The notes: a model not told the origin generated them from the letters alone. 64,000 nucleotides of DNA from Streptomyces typhae (GCF_009755605.1 NZ_WPNZ01000017.1:1-64000); one strand, 5' to 3'; counted from the stretch's first letter, positions 41,332-49,824 are shown. Numbers and translations are program-made.

Positions 41332-41372
41332 AGTCTGCGTCCGCTCCTGATATGCCGCTGACGGCCCACTGA
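41332..41372 (-). promoter_or_regulatory. SARP-box promoter of tRNA-like copy 1 and the VlmJ/VlmK genes
   Basis: Three minus-strand TCAG elements at 41369-41372, 41358-41361 and 41347-41350, exactly 11 bp apart, then CAGACT (plus 41332-41337) as the -10. The same arrangement precedes copy 2. The rest of the divergent gap to the VlmA-like gene (to 41674) is C-rich with no clear plus-strand promoter except TCTACT at 41425-41430. Confidence 0.7.
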
Positions 41373-41674
41373 AATCCCCCTCGGCCCGCACCTGCGGCCC
41401 TTCCAGCGGCCATATCGGCAGTGCTCTACTGCAAAGGATCCCTACCCGAGTTGAACACTCCCGGCTCTTTCCGCCCGGCGCCGCGCCACGACGCGGCGCA
41501 CCGGCCCGCGCGGCACCCGCGGCAGGACGCACCACGCCACACCGCACCACAGCGCACGACGCCACACCGCACGGTGCCGCACCAGACCGCACCGCACCGT
41601 GCCGCGCCGTGGCGCACCGCGCCGCGCGCCGCCGCCCCGGGCGGACGAGCCGCTCCCCAAAGGAAGAGGGCCCC

Positions 41675-42793
41675 ATGCCCCCGACAGCCACCCCGATCAC
41701 CCCGACCACCACATCCCCGGCACCCGCACCCGCATCCGCACCCGGCCCCGCGGCCGGCCCGAACCCCGCGGCCGCCCCGAACCCGGCGGCCGGCCCGAAC
41801 CCGGCGGCCGGCCCGGACACCGTCCTGCACGCCATCCGCACCCACACCCGGTCCGAGAACCCCAGCGCCTTCCTCGCCATGAGCCGCGGCACCCTGGCCT
41901 TCACCGCGCCGGGCCTGGACGGCGTCATCGCCTACCGCCAGGCCGGGCAGTACCTGGTCCAGCTCGGCGGCCCCTTCGCCGCCCAGGGCGACTACCTCCC
42001 GCTCCTGGAGCGCTTCCTGGACCACGCCCGCTCCCGGGGCCTTGGCGTGGTGGGCGCCCAGCTGCAGCGCGCGGACGCCGAGATCTACGCCCGGCAGGGC
42101 TTCACCGTCAACCAGTTCGGCGCCTCCTGGGTCGTGCACCTGCCCGGCTTCACCCTGCAGGGCGGCCGGTTCATGCGCATGCGCAACAAGATCTCCCGCG
42201 CCTTCCGCAACGGCCTCGAGGTCAGCGAGGTACCGGCCCAGGACCACGCCGAGGCGATCAGGGAGATCGACGCGAACTGGCTGCGCTCCAAGGGCGAGGC
42301 GGCCCGCCCGCTGGAGTTCCTCGTCGGCGAGATCGGCGGCCCCGGCCAGGCGCACCGGCGCCTGTTCGTGGGCACCATCGGCTCCCGCCCGGTGGGCTAC
42401 ATCTCCTACTCCCCGGTGTACGGGGAGCGGGCGGGCTGGATGCACGACCTCAGCCGCCGCATCCCCGAGTCCTCGCCGGGACTGATGGAGGCCATCAACT
42501 CCCACGTCATCGAGGTCCTGCGCGCCGAGGGCTGCCCCTGGCTGCACTTCGGCTTCACCCCCTTCACCGGCCTGGACCAGGAAAACGAACTGCCCGGCCA
42601 CAGCCCGGCCTTCCAGTGGCTGATGCACTTCCTGTGGGACCAGGGCGAGGCCCTGTACCCCGCCCAGACCCAGCTGGCCTACAAGGACAAGTGGGCGCCC
42701 CAGGCCCCGATCCCCGAGTACGTCGCCTTCCAGGGGGACACCGCGTCCCTTGCGGCCTTCGCGCACATCTTCCGCGCCTGCAACGCCTTCTGA
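41675..42793 (+). CDS. seryl-tRNA-dependent transferase, VlmA-like (MprF C-terminal / DUF2156 fold)
   Basis: 372 residues: a Pro/Thr/Ala leader of about 55 residues (with four AAGPNP-like repeats), then a tandem GNAT-like domain of the lysyl-phosphatidylglycerol synthase C-terminal type. Typical phrases are DYLPLLERFLDHARSRG, RADAEIYARQGF, MRMRNKISRAFRNGLEV and FTPFTGLDQENELPGHSPAF. VlmA moves serine from seryl-tRNA to isobutylhydroxylamine; this homologue should O-serylate the hydroxylamine of this pathway. ATG 41675 with AGGAAGAGG upstream. It is divergent from the tRNA-like RNA and VlmJ/K unit. Confidence 0.82.
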   Translation: MPPTATPITPTTTSPAPAPASAPGPAAGPNPAAAPNPAAGPNPAAGPDTVLHAIRTHTRSENPSAFLAMSRGTLAFTAPGLDGVIAYRQAGQYLVQLGGPFAAQGDYLPLLERFLDHARSRGLGVVGAQLQRADAEIYARQGFTVNQFGASWVVHLPGFTLQGGRFMRMRNKISRAFRNGLEVSEVPAQDHAEAIREIDANWLRSKGEAARPLEFLVGEIGGPGQAHRRLFVGTIGSRPVGYISYSPVYGERAGWMHDLSRRIPESSPGLMEAINSHVIEVLRAEGCPWLHFGFTPFTGLDQENELPGHSPAFQWLMHFLWDQGEALYPAQTQLAYKDKWAPQAPIPEYVAFQGDTASLAAFAHIFRACNAF

Positions 42794-42819
42794 CGCCCCC
42801 TCAAGGAGCAGCAACCACC

Positions 42820-43047
42820 ATGACCGACCACACCACGCCCGCCCCCGAGACCGTCCCCGAGGCCGCCCCAGAGTCCGGGCCGCAGGCGGCGCCCGCACCC
42901 GATTCCACGGAGTCACTGCAACAGCAGCTGGTGCAGTCCCTGATGGGCATCATCGGCGCCCCCGACGACGCCGAGACCGCCCGCGCCGCCGACACGGTGC
43001 TGCGCGCCCTGGACGCCCGCCTGGCGGGCCGGGCCGCCGCCGCGTGA
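42820..43047 (+). CDS. small protein of unknown function downstream of the VlmA-like gene
   Basis: 75 residues. The first 35 are Pro/Glu/Ala-rich and acidic; the rest is helical (STESLQQQLVQSLMGIIGAP, then AADTVLRALDARLAGRAA). AAGGAG lies 12 nt before ATG 42820 and the gene begins 26 nt after the VlmA-like stop, so it is in the same operon. The pattern resembles a small helical accessory protein, but I do not recognise a family. Confidence 0.65.
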   Translation: MTDHTTPAPETVPEAAPESGPQAAPAPDSTESLQQQLVQSLMGIIGAPDDAETARAADTVLRALDARLAGRAAAA

Positions 43048-43281
43048 GCCCGAGTGCGGGGGGAGGCCCGCTCGAGGCGCGGCACACGCGCACCGCAGCC
43101 GCCCCCCGCCCGGCCCCGGCCCGCCCCCGCGGCGGGCCGGGGCCCGCGACCCCCGCGCACCGGCCCGAACCCCCTTGCGCACACCGGTGCCCGCCCCCGC
43201 AGCGCCCCCGCGCCGCGCCGGCGCCCCGGCGGCCGCACCAGGGGGACCCCACGCGGACTCCAGCGCCGGTCCACGTCCCCA

Positions 43282-43298
43282 TCAGTGCCGCATCAGGC
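43282..43298 (+). promoter_or_regulatory. SARP box before the desaturase gene
   Basis: TCAG elements at 43282 and 43293 (11-bp step: ATCAGTG, ATCAGGC). No strong -10 is seen at the expected distance. It is the main recognisable element in the 324-bp gap 43048-43371, which is otherwise C-rich. Confidence 0.45.
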
Positions 43299-43371
43299 GC
43301 CTGACCGACGCTGACGTGTGCTCTCATCCGGTGCCTTAAGCCGCGATACGCCTGCTCAAGGAGATCCCTCA

Positions 43372-44484
43372 ATGCAGTCTGCGAACATCCAAGAGACCAA
43401 ACCAGGCTCGGTACGCACGCTCGATCCCGGACTCGCGGTCGCAACGGGAGAGGTGAGCAGCAAGGGCGCCTCCGCCACCTTCGCCGAGCTCCTCAAGCGC
43501 GTGAAGGCCGAAGGTCTCCTTGACCTCGACACCCGCTACGACTACCGCCGCCTGGCCCTGAACCTGGCCCTCATCGGCGCAGGACTGACCGCGTTCTTCC
43601 TCATCGGCGCCTCCTGGTGGCAGATGCCGGTGGCGGTGTGGCTGGGCATGTGCGGCGTGCAGAGCGCCTACATGTGGCACGAGGTCGGCCACAAGGCGAT
43701 GTTCCGCGACAAGCGGGTGGGCACCTTCGTGGCCTACTTCCACGCCAACTTCTTCAGCGGCGTCAGCTACGCCTGGTGGGTCAACCACCACAACCGCCAC
43801 CACTCCCACCCCAACCACATCAGTCTCGACCCCGACATCGGCCGCCGTACCGCGATCTTCGACATCAAGCAGTACGCCGCCCGCACCCGGGTCCAGCGCT
43901 TCATCGTCCGCCACCAGCGGGTGCTGTTCTTCGTCCTGCTGGTCCTTGAGGGCTACAAGATGGAGAAGACCACCGTCAAGGAGCTCGCCAAGCCCGGCGC
44001 CAAGCACCGGCTGATGGAGATCGGCCTGGTCGTGCTGCGCGCCGCGATCTACCTCGGGGCCGTCTTCTACTTCCTCACCCCGCTCCAGGCGATCGCGTTC
44101 ATCCTGGTGCAGCACGCCGCCCTGGGCGTCTACTTCGGCCTGATGTTCGCCCCCAACCACAAGGGCATGGAGGTCCGCGACGGGGAGAAGGAGTCCCTGG
44201 ACTGGCTGGAGCGGCAGGTCCTGACCTCCCGCAACATCCGCCCCAACTGGTGGATCGACTTCCTCTACGGCGGCCTGAACTACCAGATCGAGCACCACCT
44301 GTTCCCCGCGATGCCCAAGCGCAACCTGGGCCGGGCCCGCGAGCTGACCCGCGACTACTGCGCCGAGCGGAACATCCCCTACCTCGAGGTCGGCTTCTGG
44401 GAGTCCTACCGCCAGGTCGCCACGTTCCTGCACGACGTCAGCGAGCCCACCCGTACCGGCAAGGGACTCGACACCGCGGCCTGA
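43372..44484 (+). CDS. membrane fatty acyl desaturase
   Basis: 370 residues, FA_desaturase family, with the three His boxes HEVGH, HHNRHH and QIEHHLFP and four or so membrane spans (about 60-95, 200-235). The QIEHH form is typical of front-end or acyl-lipid desaturases (DesA3/omega-3 like), a di-iron enzyme that puts a double bond in an acyl chain. ATG 43372 with AAGGAG upstream. In this setting it may desaturate the acyl or alkyl chain of the product. There is no ferredoxin gene next to it. Confidence 0.9.
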   Translation: MQSANIQETKPGSVRTLDPGLAVATGEVSSKGASATFAELLKRVKAEGLLDLDTRYDYRRLALNLALIGAGLTAFFLIGASWWQMPVAVWLGMCGVQSAYMWHEVGHKAMFRDKRVGTFVAYFHANFFSGVSYAWWVNHHNRHHSHPNHISLDPDIGRRTAIFDIKQYAARTRVQRFIVRHQRVLFFVLLVLEGYKMEKTTVKELAKPGAKHRLMEIGLVVLRAAIYLGAVFYFLTPLQAIAFILVQHAALGVYFGLMFAPNHKGMEVRDGEKESLDWLERQVLTSRNIRPNWWIDFLYGGLNYQIEHHLFPAMPKRNLGRARELTRDYCAERNIPYLEVGFWESYRQVATFLHDVSEPTRTGKGLDTAA

Positions 44485-44702
44485 AACCCGCCCCCGCCGC
44501 CACGACCGCCCGCCCCCCTGCCCTTCTGTGCGGAAGGAAAAAAAGAGGGGGAGCCGGCGCCCCAGGCCTCCGCCCCGGCACCCCCCTTGCCGGGGCGGAG
44601 GCGCACGCAGAGCCCCCTTCCCGTTCATCCAACCCCCCGCTCTCCGCCACCCCCCACCGCCCCTCGCCCCGCCGTCCCCGCCCACAAGGAGAGTCCAGCA
44701 CC

Positions 44703-46097
44703 ATGGCCGTTCAGACGGCGCCGCAGGCCACAGCCGCGGCGGCGCCCTCCATCGGTGACCGCCTCGACCGGATGCCGGTCACCTCCACGCACCGCCGGCT
44801 CACCGCCGTCGTCGGCGTGGGCCTGCTCTTCGACACCTTCGAGAACAACCTCTCCGGCACCATCTCCACGGTGCTGCAGGAGGACTTCGCCTTCAACGGC
44901 ACCACCCTCAAACTCGTCCTGGCCTCCGCCTTCATCGGCCAGTTCTTCGGCTCCCTGCTCCTTGGCCGGGTCGCCGACCGCTACGGCAGGCGCCGCGCCT
45001 TCCTCATCAACCTGGCCCTGTACTCGGGCTTCTCCCTGCTCGGCGCGTTCTCCCCGAACGCCGTGTTCCTGATCGTCACCCGCTTCTTCGCCGGCGTGGG
45101 GATCGGCGCCGAACAGTCCCTGTCGGACTGCTACCTCGCCGACGTGCTGCCCGCCAAACAGCGCGGCCGCTACACCGCCTGGGCCTACACCCTGGCCTTC
45201 TGCGGGGTGCCGGCGGTCGGGTTCGCCGCCCTGTGGCTGGTGCCGCTGTCCCCGCTGGGCATCGACGGCTGGCGCTGGCTGTTCGTGCTGGGCGCGCTCG
45301 GCTCGGCGGTGGTGTGGGTGCTGCGCCGCAACCTCATCGAGTCCCCGCGCTGGCTGGCCGCCCGCGGCCGCCACCAGGAGGCGGAGGAGATCGTGGCCCG
45401 CATGGAGGCCCCCCTGCCCGCGGCCGGCCGCCCCCGGCCGGACACCGTCGCCGCCCACCCGGCCCCGGCCCGCGAGGCCGCCCCGCCAGCCCGCCCCGCC
45501 GGCATCGGCGTCGTCTTCCAGGCCCGCTTCCGCCGCCGCACCGCCATGCTGTGGATGTTCACCACCCTGTCGGTGGTGGGCTACTACGGCTTCGGCGCCC
45601 TGGCCCCGCAGATCCTGGCCGCCAAGGGCTACGACGTGGTCACCGGCCTGGGCTTCACCGCCGTGTCCTTCCTGGGCTACCCGCTGGGCTCCCTGCTGTC
45701 GGTGCCGGTGATGGACCGCATGGAACGCAAACAGCTCGTCGCCCTGTCGGCCGCCGTCATGGCCCTCTCCGGCCTCGGCTTCGCCTACGCCGGATCGGCC
45801 GCGCTCATCGTGTTCTTCGGCATCGTCTACACCCTGGTCAGCAACGTCTTCTCCACCGTCAGCCACGTCTACCTGGCCGAGCAGTACCCCACCGAGATCC
45901 GCGCCGCGGCCACCGGACTTGCCTACTCCCTGTCCAAACTCTCCGCCGCGGCCCTGCCGTTCGTGCTCCTGCCCGTCCTCGAGGACCACGGCCCCGGCAC
46001 CATGTTCAGTGTCATCGCCGCCGCCATGGCCGCCCTGGTGGCCGCCGTCCTCATCCTGGGCGGCCGCACCACCGGCGTCTCCGTGGACCGCGACTGA
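44703..46097 (+). CDS. MFS transporter, sugar-porter/MHS-like
   Basis: 464 residues with 12 hydrophobic segments and a long central loop of about 60 residues rich in Ala/Pro. Motif GRVADRYGRRRAFL lies between TM2 and TM3, and ESPRWLAARGR follows TM6, as in the sugar-porter and metabolite:H+ symporter groups. It differs from the DHA2 exporter at 25956-27461. Cotranscribed with the desaturase (218-nt gap). Export of product or intermediate, or precursor uptake. ATG 44703 with AAGGAG upstream. Confidence 0.88.
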   Translation: MAVQTAPQATAAAAPSIGDRLDRMPVTSTHRRLTAVVGVGLLFDTFENNLSGTISTVLQEDFAFNGTTLKLVLASAFIGQFFGSLLLGRVADRYGRRRAFLINLALYSGFSLLGAFSPNAVFLIVTRFFAGVGIGAEQSLSDCYLADVLPAKQRGRYTAWAYTLAFCGVPAVGFAALWLVPLSPLGIDGWRWLFVLGALGSAVVWVLRRNLIESPRWLAARGRHQEAEEIVARMEAPLPAAGRPRPDTVAAHPAPAREAAPPARPAGIGVVFQARFRRRTAMLWMFTTLSVVGYYGFGALAPQILAAKGYDVVTGLGFTAVSFLGYPLGSLLSVPVMDRMERKQLVALSAAVMALSGLGFAYAGSAALIVFFGIVYTLVSNVFSTVSHVYLAEQYPTEIRAAATGLAYSLSKLSAAALPFVLLPVLEDHGPGTMFSVIAAAMAALVAAVLILGGRTTGVSVDRD

Positions 46098-46120
46098 CAC
46101 CCCCGCGCGGGCACACGGAC

Positions 46121-46160
46121 GGCGGGCGGGGCCGGACTGAACAGTCCGGCCCCGCCCGCC
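46121..46160. terminator. bidirectional terminator between MFS and ACP genes
   Basis: Perfect 18-bp inverted repeat, arms 46121-46138 and 46143-46160, loop gaac. One of the strongest hairpins in the window, exactly between convergent stops. Confidence 0.85.
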
Positions 46161-46173
46161 GCCTGTGACACGC

Positions 46174-46449
46174 TCAGCCGTGGACAGCCTCGGGCTGCTC
46201 CACGGCCACGTACGCGGCCATCTGCGTCAGCGTCTCGTGCTCCAGGGCCACGATCGGGTCCAGGACGAGCCCGAACTTCTCCTCGATGTCGCCGAACAGG
46301 CCCAGGGCCGCGACGGAGTCAAGACCGTACTCGGCGTACGGGACGTCGGGACTGATCTGCGCTACCGGCACGGACACGTGGGTGCCCAGCCTTTCCGCGA
46401 GCCAGCCGAGGATCTCGCCCTCGGACATGACCGGCTCCTTGACCGCCAT
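46174..46449 (-). CDS. acyl carrier protein (stand-alone)
   Basis: 91 residues with YAEYGLDSVAALGLFGDIEE around the attachment Ser, typical of PKS/NRPS-associated free ACPs. ATG 46449 with AAGGAG 6 nt upstream. It is monocistronic, divergent from the flavin reductase gene, and has its own SARP box (46511-46528). Its partner is not obvious; the aldehyde-forming or desaturase step may use it. Confidence 0.88.
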   Translation of the reverse strand: MAVKEPVMSEGEILGWLAERLGTHVSVPVAQISPDVPYAEYGLDSVAALGLFGDIEEKFGLVLDPIVALEHETLTQMAAYVAVEQPEAVHG

Positions 46450-46510
46450 GTGCAGCTCCTTACGTGTTCCGGTCGGCACTGTGCCTACACCGTCCATCCT
46501 GACGCCCGCG

Positions 46511-46528
46511 ACTCGACACCCACTCGAC
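46511..46528 (-). promoter_or_regulatory. SARP box for the stand-alone ACP gene
   Basis: Two identical heptamers ACTCGAC (plus 46511-46517 and 46522-46528), i.e. GTCGAGT twice on the minus strand, 11 bp apart, 62 bp upstream of the ACP start. Confidence 0.6.
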
Positions 46529-46560
46529 CCGCCGCCCCGTGCAGGGCCTGCTCTCGGCGT

Positions 46561-46578
46561 TCTCGAGCACCTCTTGAG
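46561..46578 (+). promoter_or_regulatory. SARP box for the flavin reductase gene
   Basis: TCTCGAG (46561-46567) and TCTTGAG (46572-46578), 11 bp apart, 77 bp before the reductase start. With the box at 46511 it forms a divergent pair. Confidence 0.6.
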
Positions 46579-46654
46579 CCGCCCTTGCCATCGTCTCCAG
46601 TGCCCGCCCTTGCCGAGCCCGCCGGTCCCTCACGACGAAGGAGCACCGCAGAAA

Positions 46655-47209
46655 ATGAGCCCTGTTCAGGAGCAGACACCCGCCGTGGCCGACGCCCAGG
46701 CGTTCAAGGACGCGATGGCGCTGCTTGCCGCCCCCGTCTCCGTGGTCACCACCGTCGACGACACCGGCCGGCGCTGGGGCTTCACCGCCAGCTCGGTCTC
46801 CTCGGTCTCCCTCTCACCGCCCCTGGTCATGGTCGGCATCGCCCTGACCTCCAGCTGCCACACCCCGATGTCCCAGGCCCGCGAGTTCGTCATCAACGTC
46901 CTGGACGCCCGCCACCGCAACCTCGCCCAGCGCTTCGCCGCCCGCGGCGTGGACCGCTTCGCCGACGGCGACTTCGCCGCCTGGCAGGACGGCACCGGAC
47001 CGCAGGGGCCCGGACAGGCGGGCCTGCCGTATCTGCCCGGCGCCAAGGTGCTGCTGCGCTGCCGCGCCGTGGACACGATCCGCGCGGGCGACCACGACCT
47101 GCTGCTCGGCACCCCGCTGGAGATCCGCACCAACAGCGCCACCGCCCCGCCGCTGCTGTGGTACCAGCGCGGCTTCCACACCCCGGTCCCCTCCGACCAC
47201 ACCGGCTGA
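46655..47209 (+). CDS. flavin reductase (HpaC/VlmR-like), partner of the N-hydroxylase
   Basis: 184 residues of the flavin reductase-like split-barrel family: AMALLAAPVSVVTT, WGFTASSVSSVSLSPPLVMV and FVINVLDARHRNLAQRFA contain the flavin and NAD(P)H contacts. These enzymes supply reduced FMN/FAD to two-component monooxygenases. In valanimycin VlmR feeds VlmH; here the likely client is the acyl-CoA dehydrogenase-fold protein at 35663-36802. ATG 46655 with AAGGAG upstream. A hairpin at 47551-47582 could end the message. Confidence 0.88.
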   Translation: MSPVQEQTPAVADAQAFKDAMALLAAPVSVVTTVDDTGRRWGFTASSVSSVSLSPPLVMVGIALTSSCHTPMSQAREFVINVLDARHRNLAQRFAARGVDRFADGDFAAWQDGTGPQGPGQAGLPYLPGAKVLLRCRAVDTIRAGDHDLLLGTPLEIRTNSATAPPLLWYQRGFHTPVPSDHTG

Positions 47210-47550
47210 GCCCGCACGGGCCCGCGCACGGCCCGCACTCCAGCCGCAGTCCATCAAGACTCCGGTCGCCGCCAGCACAGTAGGAATCACCCACCGTGCA
47301 CGGGACAGAGACAGGCGGGAACACCACGCGACGGGACGGAAGCCGGAAACACCGGTGATCCGACCCCCGTCACGCGCAGGCCGCCCGTCTCGGAATGGCT
47401 TCCCCGCGCCCCACCGCGATCCGGTCGGCGCGGGGAGCCCCTCCCGGTCCCCTTGGCACCACCCCTCCAGCACATCCTCGCTACGGCAGGCATCCGCCTT
47501 CATCGGGCCCGGCCGCTCCTGGCACCACAGGGGCGGCCCGCCCGCACGCC

Positions 47551-47582
47551 CGCCCTCCCCCTTCTACCACTGGGGGAGGGCG
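47551..47582 (+). terminator. hairpin downstream of the flavin reductase gene
   Basis: Perfect 11-bp inverted repeat CGCCCTCCCCC/GGGGGAGGGCG (47551-47561, 47572-47582), 10-nt loop, 340 nt after the stop. Between 47210 and 47550 I see no gene. Confidence 0.55.
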
Positions 47583-47654
47583 GTGTGCGTGCCGCCCAGT
47601 CTTCCCCACCGCACGCCCCGCCACCGGCCACCCGGGCGGTTTCCCCAGCCGTCC

Positions 47655-47672
47655 TCAAGGCGGTCTCGACCG
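47655..47672 (+). promoter_or_regulatory. SARP box before the 44-residue ORF
   Basis: TCAAGGC (47655-47661) and TCGACCG (47666-47672), 11 bp apart, 83 bp before the GTG at 47755. No good -10. Confidence 0.5.
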
Positions 47673-47754
47673 GATCTGGAGCCCGCTCGGGCACGGTGGT
47701 CCGATCGAACCCCTTGGGCCCGCTCCCGGCGGACCTCGGTGACGGGAGGACCCG

Positions 47755-47889
47755 GTGCACGACGACACGCAGGAGTACAGCAGGGTGTTCCACCACATCC
47801 CGCCCACGGCCCCGCCGCTGCGGCTCGCCGGAGCCGACGACGAGGCAGCCGTGGCGGCCGAGCCGCACATCGTCCGCGGCATCGACTGA
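47755..47889 (+). CDS. small ORF of unknown function (44 residues)
   Basis: Too short for routine gene callers, but well framed: GGGAGGA ends 5 nt before GTG 47755, a SARP box lies 83 bp upstream, and an 18-bp terminator hairpin (47931-47982) follows the stop. The product starts MHDDTQEYSRVFHHIPPTAP, has an acidic Ala-rich middle and ends in HIVRGID. No family recognised. It could be a small accessory protein or a peptide precursor; there is no recognisable RiPP enzyme nearby. Confidence 0.55.
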   Translation: MHDDTQEYSRVFHHIPPTAPPLRLAGADDEAAVAAEPHIVRGID

Positions 47890-47930
47890 CCCCGCCGTGC
47901 AGCCACCGCCGCCGCAGGCCCCGCCCGGAC

Positions 47931-47982
47931 ACGACGCCGCGCCCGCACCCCCCGAGCAACGGGAGTGCGGGCGCGGCGTCGT
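47931..47982. terminator. bidirectional terminator between the small ORF and the hydrolase gene
   Basis: Perfect 18-bp inverted repeat (47931-47948 and 47965-47982) with a 16-nt loop, between the convergent small ORF and alpha/beta-hydrolase gene. Confidence 0.8.
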
Positions 47983-48010
47983 ACCGGTGCGGCAGGTGCG
48001 CTGCGGGGGC

Positions 48011-48844
48011 TCAGCGGCCGCGGGCGAACTGAAGGAGCCGGGCGTTGAGCCGCTCCCGGTGGGTGGCGAACAGGCCGTGCGCGGCCCCCTCGTACACCTC
48101 CAGGCTGCTGTGCGGGATCAGGTCCGCGGTGCGGCGGGCGCACAACTCCAGGGGCGCGCTGAGGTCGTTGTCGCCGTGGACGATCAGCGTCGGCACGTCC
48201 ACGCCGCGCACATCGGCGCGCAGATCCTCGGTGAACAGGGTGCGGGTGATCTCCATCGAGGCGCGCGGGGAGCCGTCCAGGGCCAGCTGGATGAGCCAGT
48301 TCACCAGCTCCGGCGAGAGCTCGAGGGAGTCCACGGTGGCGTCGGGGCCGCCGAAGAAGGGCCCGGCGATCTGCGCCGCGCACCCGGCGCGGTCGGTGCT
48401 CATCGCACCGAGCACCTGCTCGAGGACGGACTCGTCAAGGCCCTCGGGGTTGTCGGGGCCGCGCAGCAGGAAGGGCGTGGTGGCGCACACCAGGGCCAGG
48501 CGGGCCACGCGCGCCGAGCCGTGCCGGGCCAGATAGCGCACCGCCTCGCCGCCGCCGATCGCATAGCCGACCAGGGTGGCCTCCGTCAGCTCCAACTGCT
48601 CCAGGAGGGCGGCCAGGTCGTCGGCCAGGGTGTCGTAGTCGTAGCCGTTCCAGGGCCGCTCCGAGCGGCCGAAGCCGCGCCGGTCGGGCAGGACGCAGCG
48701 CAGCCCCCGCCCGGCCAGATAGGGGGCCTGGAACTCCCACATGCGCGCGTTCATGGTGGCCGAACAGAGCAGGACCACGGGCCTGCCCTCACCCCAGTCC
48801 TCGTAGTGGAGCCGGGTGCCGTCCTTGGCCGTGACAAAGGGCAT
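48011..48844 (-). CDS. alpha/beta-hydrolase fold protein lacking the nucleophile serine
   Basis: 277 residues closest to cofactor-free haloperoxidase/esterase-type hydrolases: oxyanion region around LLCSATMNARMWEFQ, RRGFGRSERPW, acid HGDNDLSAP and catalytic-type His in GAAHGLFATH. The elbow is VGYAIGGGE, with Ala95 where the nucleophile Ser should be (codon GCG checked). It therefore probably does not hydrolyse by the usual mechanism; a cyclase, lyase or binding role is possible. Cotranscribed with SnoaL-like copy 2, 210 nt upstream. ATG 48844. Confidence 0.82.
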   Translation of the reverse strand: MPFVTAKDGTRLHYEDWGEGRPVVLLCSATMNARMWEFQAPYLAGRGLRCVLPDRRGFGRSERPWNGYDYDTLADDLAALLEQLELTEATLVGYAIGGGEAVRYLARHGSARVARLALVCATTPFLLRGPDNPEGLDESVLEQVLGAMSTDRAGCAAQIAGPFFGGPDATVDSLELSPELVNWLIQLALDGSPRASMEITRTLFTEDLRADVRGVDVPTLIVHGDNDLSAPLELCARRTADLIPHSSLEVYEGAAHGLFATHRERLNARLLQFARGR

Positions 48845-49049
48845 GGTGACCTACCAGAGGTGGATGAGGAGCGGGCAGGAGGGAGCGGGCCGGCGCGCCG
48901 GGGGAGCGGCGCGCCGGCCGCGGCGGTGTGCCGGGGCACCGGCGGGCGGCAGCCCGCACGGCGCCGGGTACACCAGCGGGCAGACCCCCAGGTGCGGGGA
49001 TCCGCCCGGTGGAGCCCGCCCGCCGGGTGTGGCACCCGCGGGCGGAGAG

Positions 49050-49448
49050 GAGCGTCAGGCGCCGGCGGGGACCTTGTCGAGGAAGCCGGAGACGGTCTTG
49101 AGCTTTCCGGCGCCGTCGGTGGCGATGACGTCGAAGCCGATGACGATGTTCTCGCCGCCGGCGGCGGGGACGAGTTCCCACTGGAAGCGGGCGATGTGGT
49201 GGTTGGCGTCGACGTCGCCGAGGATCTTGAATTCGAAGCCGGTGAACTGCTGGCGGGCGCCGGTGATGACGGCGGCGATGCCGTCGTGGCCGCTCACGTC
49301 GGCGAGCGGGTCGGTGTAGGTGGCGTCGGTGGTGTACAGGTCGGCGATCGCCGCGGCTCGCTCGGTCTCGTCCGGCTCGTTCCAGATGGAGATGTACCGG
49401 CCGGCCAGTTCGGTCAGGTCACTCACGCGTACTCCTTGGTCGCTTCGA
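49050..49448. repeat. 399-bp near-identical direct repeat, copy 2
   Basis: Partner of 27574-27972, same orientation, about 21.5 kb apart, about 99 percent identical by eye. Recombination between the copies would delete the whole azoxy gene block. Confidence 0.9.
49055..49426 (-). CDS. SnoaL-like / NTF2-fold protein, copy 2
   Basis: 123 residues, identical to copy 1 except Thr20-Glu21 for Ala-Lys. Here it precedes the alpha/beta-hydrolase gene instead of an MFS gene, so the duplicated gene has been placed in a second operon. Both copies have triple SARP-type heptamers upstream, and in both the element CCTCTGTCAC follows the boxes. Possible cyclase or isomerase in product assembly; a binding or protective role is equally compatible. 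Confidence 0.85.
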   Translation of the reverse strand: MSDLTELAGRYISIWNEPDETERAAAIADLYTTDATYTDPLADVSGHDGIAAVITGARQQFTGFEFKILGDVDANHHIARFQWELVPAAGGENIVIGFDVIATDGAGKLKTVSGFLDKVPAGA

Positions 49449-49497
49449 TGGTTCCGGCCGCCGCGCTCGGGTCACTGCGTCCGGGCCGGTGCCGATG

Positions 49498-49592
49498 ACG
49501 GAAAGAGGGATGCCGGAAAGGGGCTGACGGGAAGAGGGGCTGACGCGAAGGGACGAGGGGCTGACGGAAAGAGGGGCTGACGGAAAGGGGGG
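49498..49592. repeat. ggggctgacggaaaga tandem repeat
   Basis: Five imperfect copies of a 14-17 bp unit (ggggctgacggaaaga) upstream of SnoaL-like copy 2, in the divergent gap 49427-49866. On the minus strand these lie downstream of the promoter, in the leader of the mRNA. Confidence 0.6.
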
Positions 49593-49667
49593 AGCCGTCC
49601 GCGTCCGCACTCGCCTCGCACCAGCCGGGCCCCGGACGGCACACCACGACTCAATGTGACAGAGGTG

Positions 49668-49696
49668 ACTCAAGAGGCACTCGACGGCACATCAAG
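49668..49696 (-). promoter_or_regulatory. SARP-box promoter of SnoaL-like copy 2
   Basis: Heptamers ACTCAAG (49668), ACTCGAC (49679) and CATCAAG (49690) on the plus strand at exact 11-bp steps. Downstream (minus) is CACCTCTGTCACATT, shared with copy 1. Confidence 0.65.
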
Positions 49697-49792
49697 CTCC
49701 CCTCCCGGGCCGCCGCATCACGCTCCCCGAACCCGCCGGGCCCCCGGTCCGGGGCGGGGGGCGCGGGCGCCCATGCCATCCCTGAGTCACAA

Positions 49793-49824
49793 GTCAGCCG
49801 TGCGTCAGAGGCGCTTCGTAGGGT
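49793..49824 (+). promoter_or_regulatory. SARP-box promoter of the first P450 gene
   Basis: GTCAGCC (49793-49799) and GTCAGAG (49804-49810), 11 bp apart, then exactly 8 nt to TAGGGT (49819-49824), a good Streptomyces -10. The leader to ATG 49867 is about 36 nt. Confidence 0.68.
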
